Source of the DNA: Streptomyces albiflavescens
GTDB lineage: Bacteria > Actinomycetota > Actinomycetes > Streptomycetales > Streptomycetaceae
Reading direction: 5' to 3'
NCBI RefSeq assembly: GCF_014645835.1
Contig: NZ_BMMM01000003.1
Span: 310,001-374,000 of the forward strand
Length of the DNA stretch: 64,000 bases
Shown: positions 17,505 through 29,141 of the stretch, one piece after another
Numbering within the stretch: the stretch's first letter is position 1
Layout: each line of letters begins with the position of its first letter
Position numbers and translations under genes: made by a program
Notes under the pieces: model-generated
Database searches by the model: none
The model's input: the letters and a program-made list of their open reading frames with translations, nothing else
What the model was told of the DNA's origin: nothing

Positions 17505-18488
17505 GTGACTGCCGTACGCCTCCCTCAGGGACTCCCCAGGCTCCCCCGGCGCTTCTCCCTCCGGCCTGCCGTCCGGCCGGTCCTGTGCCTGCTCCCGCTC
17601 GCTCTGGTCCTCGTGGTCGCGGTGCGCCACCGGTCCGTGCTCATCGAGGGCTTCGGCCATCTGAGATCGGCGGAGTGGCCCTGGCTGCTGGCCGCGGCCG
17701 GCGCGACCTGTCTGACCTGGGTCGCGGCGGCCTTCACCCGCCAGGGCGCGGTGATGGAGCGGCTGCCGCCGCATCGACTGCTCGCCACCCAGTTCGCGGC
17801 GGGCGCCGCCAACCATCTGCTACCCACCGGCCTGGGCGCCGGCGCGGTCAATCTGCGGTTCATGACCGTGTGCGGCGTGCCGCTCGCCCGCTCGTCGGCC
17901 GCGCTCGCGCTGTACCTGCTGGCGGAATCGATCACGCGGGTGGGCCTGCTGCTCGGCCTGCTCATCGCGTTCCCCGGGGCACTGCGGATCGGGACGCTCC
18001 TGCCGGACGGGGCGATCGGCCCTCTCCTGCTCGGCCTCGGCGTGGCGCTGGTCGCGGCGGTGACCGTTCTTCTCCTCGTACGGCGGCTGCGTACGGCCGT
18101 CTTCTCCTTCCTGTCCACCGCGCTCGGCGAGGCGCGCTCGGTGCACACCCGGCCGACCCGGGCCCTCGCCCTGTGGGGCGGATCGCTCGCGTTCCCGCTG
18201 CTCCAGGCGGCCGGACTGGCCGCCGTGGGGCAGGCGCTGGGGCTGCCGGTGTCGCCGGCCCACATGATGGTCGCGTACCTGGCGGCGACGGTCGCGGTCG
18301 CGCTGGTGCCCACGCCGGGCGGCATCGGTTCGGTGGAGGCCGCGCTGGTCGTCGCCCTGGTCGCGGCGGGCGGTCCGGTGGCCGTGGCGACGGCGGTGGT
18401 GCTGGCGTACCGGATCATCACTGTGTGGGTGCCGCTGCTGCCGGGGGCTCTCACCCTCGGGGCGCTGGTCCGCTGGAAGGTGATCTAG
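17505..18488 (+). CDS. UPF0104-type (LPG synthase transmembrane-like) membrane protein
   Basis: A protein of about 327 residues with roughly eight hydrophobic segments, matching the lysylphosphatidylglycerol synthase transmembrane/UPF0104 family. Key family features are the FxxGxxxNxLLPxGxGxGxxxxR pattern (FAAGAANHLLPTG…) and the PTPGGIGSVEAALV motif near the C-terminus. The family includes lipid flippase-like proteins; no enzymatic domain is fused here. GTG 17505 was chosen because GGAAAG lies 11 bases upstream; GTG 17484 is an alternative without a binding site. Confidence 0.8.
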   Translation: MTAVRLPQGLPRLPRRFSLRPAVRPVLCLLPLALVLVVAVRHRSVLIEGFGHLRSAEWPWLLAAAGATCLTWVAAAFTRQGAVMERLPPHRLLATQFAAGAANHLLPTGLGAGAVNLRFMTVCGVPLARSSAALALYLLAESITRVGLLLGLLIAFPGALRIGTLLPDGAIGPLLLGLGVALVAAVTVLLLVRRLRTAVFSFLSTALGEARSVHTRPTRALALWGGSLAFPLLQAAGLAAVGQALGLPVSPAHMMVAYLAATVAVALVPTPGGIGSVEAALVVALVAAGGPVAVATAVVLAYRIITVWVPLLPGALTLGALVRWKVI

Positions 18489-18648
18489 GCGAACTCCGGA
18501 TGTGCGGCCCGCCCCTCGGACGACCCCGGCCGTCACGTCCCGGGGCCGGAGTCCGACGATCCGTTCCCGGCCCGGGCCGTCCATGCCACCGGCAGCCGCG
18601 ATACCGAGGGGTAACCTCGGCGTACACCGTCGGAGAGAGGACAGCACG

Positions 18649-19413
18649 ATGCCGGTCCGGATCGAACGCCAGGGTTACGTCACCACGGTCGTCCTCTCGC
18701 GCCCCGAGGCCCGCAACGCGGTGGACGGGCCGACGGCCGCCGAACTCGCCGACGCCTTCAAGGAGTTCGAGGCGGACGATGCGGCGCGGGTCGCGGTGCT
18801 CTGGGGCGAGGGCGGCACGTTCTGCGCGGGCGCGGACCTCAAGGCGATCGGCACCGAGCGCGGCAACCAGGTCACCGAGGACGGCGACGGGCCGATGGGC
18901 CCCACCCGGCTGCGCCTGGCCAAGCCGGTCATCGCGGCGGTCGCCGGGCACGCCGTGGCCGGCGGTCTGGAACTGGCCCTCTGGTGCGATCTGCGGGTCG
19001 CCGAGGAGGACGCCGTCTTCGGAGTCTTCTGCCGCCGCTGGGGCGTGCCGCTCATCGACGGCGGCACGGTCCGGCTCCCCCGTCTCATCGGTACCAGCCG
19101 TGCGATGGACATGATCCTCACCGGCCGCCCTGTCCCCGCTCCGGAGGCGTACGAGATAGGGCTCGCCAACCGCCTCGTCCCGGCCGGCCGCGCCCGCGCG
19201 GAGGCGGAGCGTCTGGCCGCCGAGATCGCCGAGTTCCCCCAGTCCTGCCTGCGCAGCGACCGTGCCTCCGTCCTCGACCAGGAGGGCCTGGTCGAGAAGG
19301 TGGCCATGCGCACCGAGCTCCGGTACGGCATGGACGTGTTGGCCGAGAGTCTGGAAGGCGCCGCCCGCTTCGCGTCGGGTGCCGGTCGGCACGGTTCGTT
19401 CAGCGAGCTGTGA
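18649..19413 (+). CDS. Enoyl-CoA hydratase/isomerase family (crotonase)
   Basis: A 254-residue crotonase-fold protein that acts on acyl-CoA thioesters. The oxyanion-hole segments are visible as GGTFCAGADLKAIG (near residue 62) and AGHAVAGGLELALWCDLRVA (near residue 100). Start ATG 18649 follows GGAGAGAGGA. The general acid/base Glu position of the hydratases falls in FCRRWGVPLIDGGTVRLPRL, where no Glu is seen at the usual spot. A role other than classical beta-oxidation hydration is therefore possible. The 3' end overlaps the convergent FAD oxidoreductase gene by 14 bp. Confidence 0.88.
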   Translation: MPVRIERQGYVTTVVLSRPEARNAVDGPTAAELADAFKEFEADDAARVAVLWGEGGTFCAGADLKAIGTERGNQVTEDGDGPMGPTRLRLAKPVIAAVAGHAVAGGLELALWCDLRVAEEDAVFGVFCRRWGVPLIDGGTVRLPRLIGTSRAMDMILTGRPVPAPEAYEIGLANRLVPAGRARAEAERLAAEIAEFPQSCLRSDRASVLDQEGLVEKVAMRTELRYGMDVLAESLEGAARFASGAGRHGSFSEL

Positions 19414-20599
19414 CGCGGACGGGGCCTCCGGCCGGATCGACGGAGCCGACCCAGCGTCCGTCGAGACTGAGGGCTCGATTCGGTACGGCGGTGGTGAGGA
19501 GGCGCCGTCGGTGCAGGACCCGCCCGTCCTGGGTGACGGTCAGGACCGGCCGGGCGAGGAACTCCGCCGTGCGGAGTACGAAGGGGTCGTACGTCGTCGC
19601 GGGTGCGAGCCGGTTCGGGGCGATCCAGCGCAGCGGCGGAGCCACGAGGAGCGGAACCGCCGGGGGCCAGGACGCGCCCGCCAGGTGATCTCGTACGTGC
19701 CGAGCCGCCCGTACGCCCTCGCGGGCCACGGCGGCGGCGCTCTCGACGGCGTGCAGCACGTTGCCGACGGCGAACACGCCCTCGCGCGACGTGCGGAAGG
19801 CGCCGTCGACCGCGGGTCCGCGCGTGCCGGTGTCGAGGGCGAGGCCGCCGCGCCGGGCGAGTTCGTGGTCCGGCACGAAGTCGCCGGTGAACACGACGGT
19901 GTCGCAGGCGAGGGTCGTGGTCCGTCCGTCGCGGTGGCGCAGGGCGACTCCGGTCAGGCGTCCGCGCCCCCGCAGCTCGGTGACGGTCGTGCCGGAGAGG
20001 AGCGGAATCCGCTGCCCCAGACGGGAGTTGACCGCCTTCAGCCGGTCGCCCTGGTGACGCGCCAGGTCGGTCACCATCGCGACGACGTCGACTCCGGCAC
20101 CGAGCAACGTGCCCACGGTGGCGTAACTGACGGCTTCGGCGCCCACGACGACCGCGCGGTGGCCGATGTACTGGCCGTACAGATGGACGGCCTGCTGGAG
20201 CTCTCCCGTGGTGAACACCCCGGCGGGTCTGGTCCCGGCCACCAGCCGTGCGCTGCGCGGCCGTTCACGGGCGCCGGTGGCGAGGACGACGGCCGTGGCG
20301 GTGATTGTCTCCCGCCCTGCCGGCCCGACGGTGTCCAACGCCGGCGGTTCGCACCAGCCGAGGGCGGTGACCCCGGTGCGGACGATGGCACCGGCCCGGA
20401 CCGCGGCCTCGGCGTACCGCCGCGCGAAGCCGGGCCCGTCGAACTCTCGGCGACGGCAGTGGCGGGGCACGCCGCCGGCTTCCTGTTCACGCTCCAGCAC
20501 CTCGACGCGGTTCACTCCCCAGGCCGCGAGCCGGGCGGCGAGGGCGAGACCCGCGGGCCCGGCGCCGACGACCAGGACGTCCACGTGGCGCCGGCTCAT
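19400..20599 (-). CDS. FAD/NAD(P)-dependent oxidoreductase, partner of the G3P dehydrogenase
   Basis: A 399-residue flavoprotein of the pyridine nucleotide-disulfide type. The FAD motif is VVGAGPAGLALAARLAAWG near residue 10 and a second nucleotide motif is VVVGAEAVSYATVG near residue 150; TSREGVFAVGNVLHAVESAA is the FAD-closing segment. It ends the glycerol operon, overlapping the upstream dehydrogenase gene by 4 bp (ATGA). In bacteria with a BFD-tailed GlpA-like dehydrogenase, a neighbouring flavoprotein of this type is often the electron-transfer partner. That role is inferred here. Confidence 0.85.
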   Translation of the reverse strand: MSRRHVDVLVVGAGPAGLALAARLAAWGVNRVEVLEREQEAGGVPRHCRRREFDGPGFARRYAEAAVRAGAIVRTGVTALGWCEPPALDTVGPAGRETITATAVVLATGARERPRSARLVAGTRPAGVFTTGELQQAVHLYGQYIGHRAVVVGAEAVSYATVGTLLGAGVDVVAMVTDLARHQGDRLKAVNSRLGQRIPLLSGTTVTELRGRGRLTGVALRHRDGRTTTLACDTVVFTGDFVPDHELARRGGLALDTGTRGPAVDGAFRTSREGVFAVGNVLHAVESAAAVAREGVRAARHVRDHLAGASWPPAVPLLVAPPLRWIAPNRLAPATTYDPFVLRTAEFLARPVLTVTQDGRVLHRRRLLTTAVPNRALSLDGRWVGSVDPAGGPVRVTAR

Positions 20600-21984
20600 G
20601 ACCGCCCCTCGAACAGCTCTCGTACCGCGGCACCGCAGTAGAACCCCTGACAGCGCCCGCCCCGCGCACGGGTCCGGCGCCGTAGCCCCTCGAGGCTGTG
20701 CGGCGGGATCGTACTCGCGAGGGCGTCGCGGATCTCGCCGCGCGACACGCGCTCGCAGTGACAGACGAGGGTGCCGTACTCCGGGTCGGCGGCGATGAGT
20801 TCGGGGCGCTGGTAGGGGCGCGGAAAGGCCTCGCCGAGGTTGGGCATGCGGACGGGTTCCAGGTCGTCGGCCTCGCCGAGGTCGAGGCCGCAGTCGGCGA
20901 GGAGGCCGGTGACGTGCGAGGCGATGGCCATGGACGCGGTCAGGCCGGTGGAGCGGATGCCGCCGACGGTGACGTATGCCTGGTCGGGATGGGCGCGGAT
21001 CCGGTAGTCCTCGTACGCGGTGGCGGCGCGGAGCCCGGCGTAGACGGCGGTGACCTCCTCGTCGAGCAGTGCCGGCAGGATCCGGCGCCCCCTGTCGCGC
21101 AGCAGGGCGAGGCCTTCCTCGGTCGATCCGGTGGCCGTCCTGTCGTCCACCTCTTCGGCCGTGGGCCCGAGCAGCACGTTCCCGTACACCGTGGGGGCCA
21201 CCAGTACGCCCTTGCCGAGCGCCGTCGGGACGGGCAGCAGGATGTGCCGGACCAGTTCGCGGGCGAACTTGTCGAAGACAAGGAGCTGCCCCCGGCGCGG
21301 GGTGACGGTGAAGTCGCGGTGGCCGAGCCGCCGGTCGAGTTCGTCGGCGTACAGGCCCGCGGCATTGACGAGGTGGCGCGTGCGGAGAGTCCCACGACTC
21401 GTGCGCAACACCCCGTCGTCGGCCCTCTCCACACGGCAGTCGAGGTGCACGTCGGCCCCATGGCGTACCGCCTGGGTGGCGTACGCGAGCGTCGTGGTCC
21501 ACGGGCAGATGATGCTCTCGCCGGGGATGTGGAGTGCGCCGAGTGCGCCGGGCCCCAGGTGCGGTTCGCGTGCGTACAGCTCGTCGGGTCCGAGGATGCG
21601 AGCCTGCCGGTAGTCGTTCTTCTCCGCCTTGGCCGCCAACTCCGGCAGTACGGCGAGCTGTTCACGGTCCCAGGCGACGAGCAGGGCGCCCACGGGTTCG
21701 ACGGGAATCCCCGACTCGGCCGCATACAGGGCGAGTCGACGGGAGCCCTCTCGCACGAGGCGGGCTTCGAGCGAGCCGGGGACGGCGTCGAAACCCGTGT
21801 GCAGGATGGCCGTGTTGGCCTTCGACGTGCCCTGCCCGACGTCGTCCTGCGCCTCGACCAGCGCGATGCGCAGCCGCCGGTGGCGGGCGAGTTCACGGGC
21901 GATGGCACAGCCGACGACACCCGCGCCGACGATCACGACGTCGTACGTCACGTCCGGCAGCGCGCCGTGCGCCGTGACCGTCAT
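20596..21984 (-). CDS. GlpA-like glycerol-3-phosphate dehydrogenase with C-terminal BFD [2Fe-2S] domain
   Basis: A 462-residue FAD-dependent dehydrogenase. The DAO-type fold opens with VVIVGAGVVGCAIARELARH and has the substrate/FAD segments TSKANTAILHTGFDA and GGIRSTGLTASMAIASHV. The last about 70 residues carry the bacterioferredoxin-like cluster motif, VCHCERVSRGEI and GRCQGFYC. This architecture is that of anaerobic-type GlpA and related oxidoreductases, not the membrane enzyme GlpD. It overlaps the kinase gene upstream and the flavoprotein gene downstream by 4 bp each, so the three products are probably made together. The expected reaction is glycerol 3-phosphate to dihydroxyacetone phosphate; another 2-hydroxy acid cannot be excluded. 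Confidence 0.85.
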   Translation of the reverse strand: MTVTAHGALPDVTYDVVIVGAGVVGCAIARELARHRRLRIALVEAQDDVGQGTSKANTAILHTGFDAVPGSLEARLVREGSRRLALYAAESGIPVEPVGALLVAWDREQLAVLPELAAKAEKNDYRQARILGPDELYAREPHLGPGALGALHIPGESIICPWTTTLAYATQAVRHGADVHLDCRVERADDGVLRTSRGTLRTRHLVNAAGLYADELDRRLGHRDFTVTPRRGQLLVFDKFARELVRHILLPVPTALGKGVLVAPTVYGNVLLGPTAEEVDDRTATGSTEEGLALLRDRGRRILPALLDEEVTAVYAGLRAATAYEDYRIRAHPDQAYVTVGGIRSTGLTASMAIASHVTGLLADCGLDLGEADDLEPVRMPNLGEAFPRPYQRPELIAADPEYGTLVCHCERVSRGEIRDALASTIPPHSLEGLRRRTRARGGRCQGFYCGAAVRELFEGRS

Positions 21985-23420
21985 GCGGGGGTCCGGTCGA
22001 GCAGTGCGGTCACGGCCGCGCGGAAGCCGGCGAGGCGTTCGGTGGCCTCGTCGCGGCTGATGCGCGGCTCGTACACGGCGGAGGGTGTCCGGTCGGGGAG
22101 CGCCTCGTCGACGGCCAGTGCCGGGTCGAGGCCCAGCCGGGCCACGGCACCCACACCGAGGGCGGTGGCGTCGGGCAACGCCGATACCTCGACGGGGAGC
22201 TGGAGGAGATCGGCCTGGGTCTGCATGAGCAGCGCCGAGCGCGTCAGACCGCCGTCGGCGCGCAGCGCGGTGAGCGGTGCGCCGAGGTCGGCGGCGGCCG
22301 CGTCGGAGAGTTCGACGACCTGGGCGGCGATGCCCTCGCACAGGGCGCGCACCAGATGCCCGGGCGTGGTGTCGAGGCCGAGCCCGGTGAGCGAGCCGCG
22401 CAGATCTCCCCGCCACCAGGGTGCGGCGAGCCCGGCGAGGGCCGGGACGAACGTGACACCACCGCTGTCGGGCACCGCGCCGCCGACCGGGTCGAGGTCC
22501 GCCGCCCCGGAGATGACGCCGAGGTCGGTGAGCCAGCGGACGGCGGACGCGGCCGTGTACACCTGGCCGTCGAGGCAGTAACTGGTCCGGCCGCCGAGCC
22601 GCCAGGCCACACAGCTCACCAGACCCGACCCCCCGCGCCGGGGTGTCGCACCCGTCTGCGCGAGGAGGAACGCCCCTGTCCCGTACGTGCACTTGGCGGC
22701 GCCGGGCTCGGTCACCCGCTGGGCGAGGAGTGCGGCCTGCTGGTCGACGAGCAGACCGGTGACGGGAAGCTCCGGCCCGAAGACGGAGGTGGTGCCGATG
22801 CGCGTGTCCGGGTCGACGACCTCCGGCAATCGCTCGCCGGAGAGCCCGAAGACGTCCAGCGCTCGGGGCGACCACTCCACCCGTTCCAGGTCGAGGAGTT
22901 GGGTACGCCCTGCCGTGGCGGCGTCGGTGACGTAGGCGCCGGTGAGCCGGTGCAGGAGCCAGGCGTCGGAGGTCGTGACGACTCCGTCGCGGGTGAGGTG
23001 CCGGCGTATCCAGGCCATCTTGGGTGCGGCGAAGTAGGGGTCCAGGGGCAGGCCGGTCAGATGCCGTAACTCCTCCGCGTGCGGGGCGAGTTCGGCGCAC
23101 ACGCTCTCCGCCCGCCGGTCCTGCCACACGAGCGCGTCGGTCAACGGCTCGCCCGTCGAGCGGTCCCAGGCGAGGACCGTCTCACCCTGGTTGGCGAGCC
23201 CGACGGCCGCGACGGGCTCCGACGCCTCCGCGAGCGCCCGGCGCCCGGCGGCGACGACGGACTCGTACAACTCGACCGGATCGACCTCGACCAGCCCGCC
23301 CGGCAGTGGGCGGGGGCGTACGGGAGCGTGGGCGGCACCGATCACACCCCTCTCCGGGCAGATCACCAAGGCCTTGGTCCCGGACGTCCCCTGGTCGATC
23401 GCCAGCACCGAACCCGTCAT
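21981..23420 (-). CDS. FGGY-family carbohydrate kinase, probably glycerol kinase
   Basis: A 479-residue ATP-dependent sugar/polyol kinase. The N-terminal phosphate-binding motif is VLAIDQGTSGTKALVI, and the second family region reads GLANQGETVLAWDRSTGEPLTDALVWQDRRA (residues about 76-106). The C-terminal FGGY signature region covers ALRADGGLTRSALLMQTQADLL. It heads an operon with a GlpA-like dehydrogenase, which favours glycerol as substrate, although the sequence is more divergent than classical GlpK. First gene; promoter lies between 23421 and 23695, a 275-bp space where I see no other element. Confidence 0.82.
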   Translation of the reverse strand: MTGSVLAIDQGTSGTKALVICPERGVIGAAHAPVRPRPLPGGLVEVDPVELYESVVAAGRRALAEASEPVAAVGLANQGETVLAWDRSTGEPLTDALVWQDRRAESVCAELAPHAEELRHLTGLPLDPYFAAPKMAWIRRHLTRDGVVTTSDAWLLHRLTGAYVTDAATAGRTQLLDLERVEWSPRALDVFGLSGERLPEVVDPDTRIGTTSVFGPELPVTGLLVDQQAALLAQRVTEPGAAKCTYGTGAFLLAQTGATPRRGGSGLVSCVAWRLGGRTSYCLDGQVYTAASAVRWLTDLGVISGAADLDPVGGAVPDSGGVTFVPALAGLAAPWWRGDLRGSLTGLGLDTTPGHLVRALCEGIAAQVVELSDAAAADLGAPLTALRADGGLTRSALLMQTQADLLQLPVEVSALPDATALGVGAVARLGLDPALAVDEALPDRTPSAVYEPRISRDEATERLAGFRAAVTALLDRTPA

Positions 23421-23695
23421 GGCCCTCCCCTGTGATCACCGCGTGCCAGCCTGCTTCAGGGGGCGCCCGGCCGTCAATGGCGGATCCGGCGAGCCGTGGC
23501 GCCGCCCCAATGGCGGGTCCGCGCAGGCCTGGTGACGGACGGGCACGCGGATGCGGCAGGATGAGCGGTCACCCCGGACGACGAACACCAGTCCGGGCGT
23601 GATGATCGTGCATTCCCGGATTCGAGCAGGTGGCAAGTGACGACACAGCACATCCGGCCCACGGGCCTTCTCGTCGGTCGCAAGGGAGGTCACCG

Positions 23696-24781
23696 GTGAA
23701 GCGCTCCCTCACTCTGGACGACCTGATGGTCGCAGGAATCGCCGTCGCCGCGGGACTTCTGGCGGCGTTTCTGCTGCGCATGCTGCTGCGCTGGCTGGGC
23801 AAGCACGCCAAGCGCACCCGGTGGAGCGGCGACGACGTCATCGTGGACGCGCTGCGCGCGCTGGTGCCCTGGGCGGCGATCGCCGGAGGGCTCGCGTCGG
23901 CGGCCGCGGTGCTGCCACTGACCACGCAGGTCGGCCGCACCGTCAACCGGTCGCTGACCGTCCTGCTGATCCTGGCGTCGACCATCACCGCGGCCCGGGC
24001 GATCACCGGCCTGGTCCGGTCCGTGACCCAGTCCCGCTCGGGGGTCGCCGGCTCGGCCACCATCTTCGTCAACATCACCCGCGTCGTGGTGATGGCGATC
24101 GGCTTCCTCGTCGTGCTGCAGACCCTGGGCATCTCGATAGCCCCGCTGCTCACGGCGTTGGGCGTGGGCGGTCTGGCGGTGGCCCTCGCCCTCCAGGACA
24201 CCCTCGCCAACCTCTTCGCGGGCGTGCACATCCTCGCCTCGAAGACGATCCAGCCCGGCGACTACATCCGCCTCAGCAGCGGAGAGGAGGGCTATGTCGT
24301 CGACATCAACTGGCGCAACACCACAGTCCGTCAGCTCTCCAACAACTTGGTCATCATCCCCAACGCCCAGCTCTCGGGCACCAACATGACCAACTTCACC
24401 CGGCCCGAGCAGCAGATGACGCTCACCGTCCAGGTCGGCGTCGGCTACGACAGCGACCTGGAGCACGTCGAGCGCGTGACCAACGAGGTCGTCACCGAGA
24501 CGATGACCGAGATCACCGGCGCCGTCCCGGACCACGAGCCCGCCGTCCGCTTCCACACCTTCGGCGACTCCCGCATCGGTTTCACCGTGATCCTCGGCGT
24601 GGGCGAGTTCAGCGACCAGTACCGGATCAAACACGAGTTCATCAAGCGCCTGCACAAGCGCTACCGGGAGGAGGGCATCCGGATTCCGTCGCCCGCGCGG
24701 ACGGTGGCGCTGCAGCCGGGTGGCGCGGAGCTCCTGGAGTCGGGCATCCCCCAGCAGCGCGACGCCGCGGCACGCCCGTAG
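23696..24781 (+). CDS. MscS-family small-conductance mechanosensitive channel
   Basis: A 361-residue membrane channel that opens under membrane tension to protect against osmotic downshock. Several hydrophobic helices precede the pore helix and beta domain, recognised by LTALGVGGLAVALALQDTLANLFAGVHI and GDYIRLSSGEEGYVVDINWRNTTV (each stretch starting near residues 160 and 195). Start GTG 23696 has GGGAGGT at ideal spacing; an in-frame start 66 bases upstream has none. It ends at a strong bidirectional hairpin. Confidence 0.92.
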   Translation: MKRSLTLDDLMVAGIAVAAGLLAAFLLRMLLRWLGKHAKRTRWSGDDVIVDALRALVPWAAIAGGLASAAAVLPLTTQVGRTVNRSLTVLLILASTITAARAITGLVRSVTQSRSGVAGSATIFVNITRVVVMAIGFLVVLQTLGISIAPLLTALGVGGLAVALALQDTLANLFAGVHILASKTIQPGDYIRLSSGEEGYVVDINWRNTTVRQLSNNLVIIPNAQLSGTNMTNFTRPEQQMTLTVQVGVGYDSDLEHVERVTNEVVTETMTEITGAVPDHEPAVRFHTFGDSRIGFTVILGVGEFSDQYRIKHEFIKRLHKRYREEGIRIPSPARTVALQPGGAELLESGIPQQRDAAARP

Positions 24782-24790
24782 AGCACGACA

Positions 24791-24833
24791 CGGCGTGGCG
24801 CCGGGCGAAGCGACTCCGCCCGGCGCCACGCCG
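24791..24833. terminator. Bidirectional hairpin terminator, 17-bp perfect stem
   Basis: A 17-bp perfect stem (left arm 24791-24807, right arm 24817-24833) with a 9-nt loop lies 9 bp after the MscS stop and in front of the convergent peptidase. It can serve both genes. Confidence 0.85.
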
Positions 24834-24862
24834 TGCGCCGTGCGCCGTGCGCCGTGCGCCGT
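24831..24862. repeat. Heptamer tandem repeat CCGTGCG, four and a half copies
   Basis: Four exact tandem copies of CCGTGCG and a partial fifth start inside the terminator's right arm and end at the peptidase stop codon. A slippage-prone microsatellite, probably variable between strains. Confidence 0.8.
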
Positions 24863-26412
24863 CAGAGGGTGGCGGTGGAATCGGGGTAGTGGCCGGGCTC
24901 GCGGTGGCGAGGTGCGACCAGGCTCGGGGTCACCGGGGTGACCGTCCAGTCGGGGTGGTTCGGCATCCGCGGTGTCTTCGTGCCGTACAGCCAGTCCTTC
25001 AGGAAGCCGGACTGGTCCTGGCCGGAGATCTCGGAGGCGACCGCGATGTAGTCCTCGGTGGTCGCCGCGGAGTTGCGGTGGCGCTCCAGGAAAGTGCGCT
25101 CGATAAGAGGGAAGACGTCCCCGCCGACGGCCTCGCGCAGCGCGTAGAGGACCAGGACGCCACCCAGGTACCGCTGGCTGTCGAAGAGGTTGGCGGCGTT
25201 CGGCGCGGCGACGGGGCCGGATGACTGCCGCCACAGGTCGCCCTTGGCGTACGTGTCCTTCATCCGGGCTTCCATGCTGGTGAGGCCGAGCGAGTCGGCC
25301 CAGCCCCGCTCGTAGCGGTAGAGCAGCCCGTAGAAGTCCGCGTGACCCTCGTTCAGCCACAGGTCGGCCCACGTGGCGAGGCTGACGCTGTTGCCGAACC
25401 AGGAGTGGACCAGCTCGTGCATCATGTGCGAGCCGATCTTCTTCTCCTCCTGGAGCAGGAAGTTCGGCTTGTAGAGCGTCAGGGTCTGCGTCTCCAGGCC
25501 CGTGAAGTCGAAGGCGTTCGGGTTGTCGGAGTTGCACGGCAGCAGGCCGTACGTCTCGAAGGGGTAGGCGCCGAGCCGCTGCTCCAGCCACTCCACCAGC
25601 CCGGGAGTCAGGGCGAGCGCGGGTTCGAGGGCGCCGGCCCGCGCGGTGGGGACGACATCGCGCAGCCCCAGTCCGTTCGGACCCTGCCGGTCCTTGACCG
25701 TGTAGTCGCCGACCGTTATCTGCACCAGCTCGGTGGCTATCGGGAAGCGGGAGCGGTACGTGTACGCGGTCCGGTCGCCGTCCAGGCTCTCCGTGCGGAC
25801 CAGAGTGCCGCTCGCGACACCGCGCAGGCCGTTGGGGACCGTGATGCGGAAGCTGAAGGCCGCCTTGTCCGTGGGGTGGTCGTTGCACGGGAAGACGGTG
25901 TGCGCGGAGTTCGGCTGCGGGCACACCGCGAATCCGTCGGTGGTCGGGACCCATGCGGTGTGGGCGAGCGCCTTGCTCGGGTCGGCGACGTAGTCGACGC
26001 AGACCGTGACCCGGGCATGCTCGGGCAGGGTCCGGTCGGGCGTGACGCGCAGCTTTTCGTCCACCTGCTCGAAGGCGGCCGGGCGACCGCCGACACGCAC
26101 GGCACGGATGTCCAGGCCGAGCGCGTCGAGCGAGAAGCGGGAGAGGTCCTGGGTCGCGCACAGCGTCAGGGTCGCGGTGGCGTCGACCAGGCGGGTCGTC
26201 GCGTCGTACGAGAGGGCGAGGTGGTACGCGGTCACCCGGTAGCCGTCATTGCCCAGGGCCGGGAAGACGGGGTCACCGAGGGTCTCCGCGCCCGGGGTGC
26301 CCTCACCCCGTAAAGCCCGGGTTCGCGCGTACGCCGAGGGCGCCGCGGCCAGCGTCGCGGCCGTGCCGATCAAAGCGGCCGCGGGGGCCGTCACTCTGGT
26401 GCGATATCTCAT
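24862..26412 (-). CDS. Secreted M1-family zinc metallopeptidase
   Basis: A 516-residue extracellular aminopeptidase-type enzyme. The N-terminus is a Sec signal peptide (basic MRYRTR, hydrophobic core, APSAYA cleavage region). The M1 N-terminal beta domain follows, and the gluzincin site is HELVHSW at 332-338 with the third ligand Glu355 in LWLNEG, exactly 18 residues after the second His. The exopeptidase GAMEN motif is not seen; the segment before HExxH reads FTGLETQTLTLY. The protein is shorter than classical aminopeptidase N and lacks its C-terminal helical domain, as in other small actinobacterial M1 enzymes. Confidence 0.9.
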   Translation of the reverse strand: MRYRTRVTAPAAALIGTAATLAAAPSAYARTRALRGEGTPGAETLGDPVFPALGNDGYRVTAYHLALSYDATTRLVDATATLTLCATQDLSRFSLDALGLDIRAVRVGGRPAAFEQVDEKLRVTPDRTLPEHARVTVCVDYVADPSKALAHTAWVPTTDGFAVCPQPNSAHTVFPCNDHPTDKAAFSFRITVPNGLRGVASGTLVRTESLDGDRTAYTYRSRFPIATELVQITVGDYTVKDRQGPNGLGLRDVVPTARAGALEPALALTPGLVEWLEQRLGAYPFETYGLLPCNSDNPNAFDFTGLETQTLTLYKPNFLLQEEKKIGSHMMHELVHSWFGNSVSLATWADLWLNEGHADFYGLLYRYERGWADSLGLTSMEARMKDTYAKGDLWRQSSGPVAAPNAANLFDSQRYLGGVLVLYALREAVGGDVFPLIERTFLERHRNSAATTEDYIAVASEISGQDQSGFLKDWLYGTKTPRMPNHPDWTVTPVTPSLVAPRHREPGHYPDSTATL

Positions 26413-26570
26413 GGTTCGCTTTCGTTCGGACAGCCGGGGCCGACGGCCCTGGCGTCTGATCAGGTGGGTGATCTACTTGAGGTACGAGCGAGCGGTGTGG
26501 TTGCCCGCGGCGCACCACTTCCCGCTTTCACTTGGGCTTCTGTTTTTCACTCGCGCCTCGGCCGACCTGA

Positions 26571-28907
<2,337 letters not shown>

Positions 28908-28945
28908 CGCACGCACCACCCCGCGGACCCCGGTCCGTGACTGTG

Positions 28946-28976
28946 CCGCCCCGGCCGGATCTTCCGGTCGGGGCGG
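28946..28976 (+). terminator. Terminator after icd
   Basis: A 14-bp stem (28946-28959 with 28963-28976, one G-U pair) around a TCT loop, 39 bp after the icd stop. Confidence 0.8.
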
Positions 28977-29141
28977 TTGCGTATGACGGATGCTCGGTTG
29001 GCCACATGTCTCCAACCGTGTGCACCGCATGACACGGGAGTCGCACCCGTCCGGAGTGCGGTCCCCGGGTCCGAGGCGCGCCCTGGGTTCGTACGAACCG
29101 ACCTTCGTGCAGAGTCGGTTGCAGACCGAGGGCGAGGTCCG

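Noticed and set aside
29086..29099. Perfect palindrome GGTTCGTACGAACC downstream of the cold-shock gene
   Set aside because: It could be an operator, but it lies beyond gene ends on both strands with no promoter nearby; at most part of a terminator.
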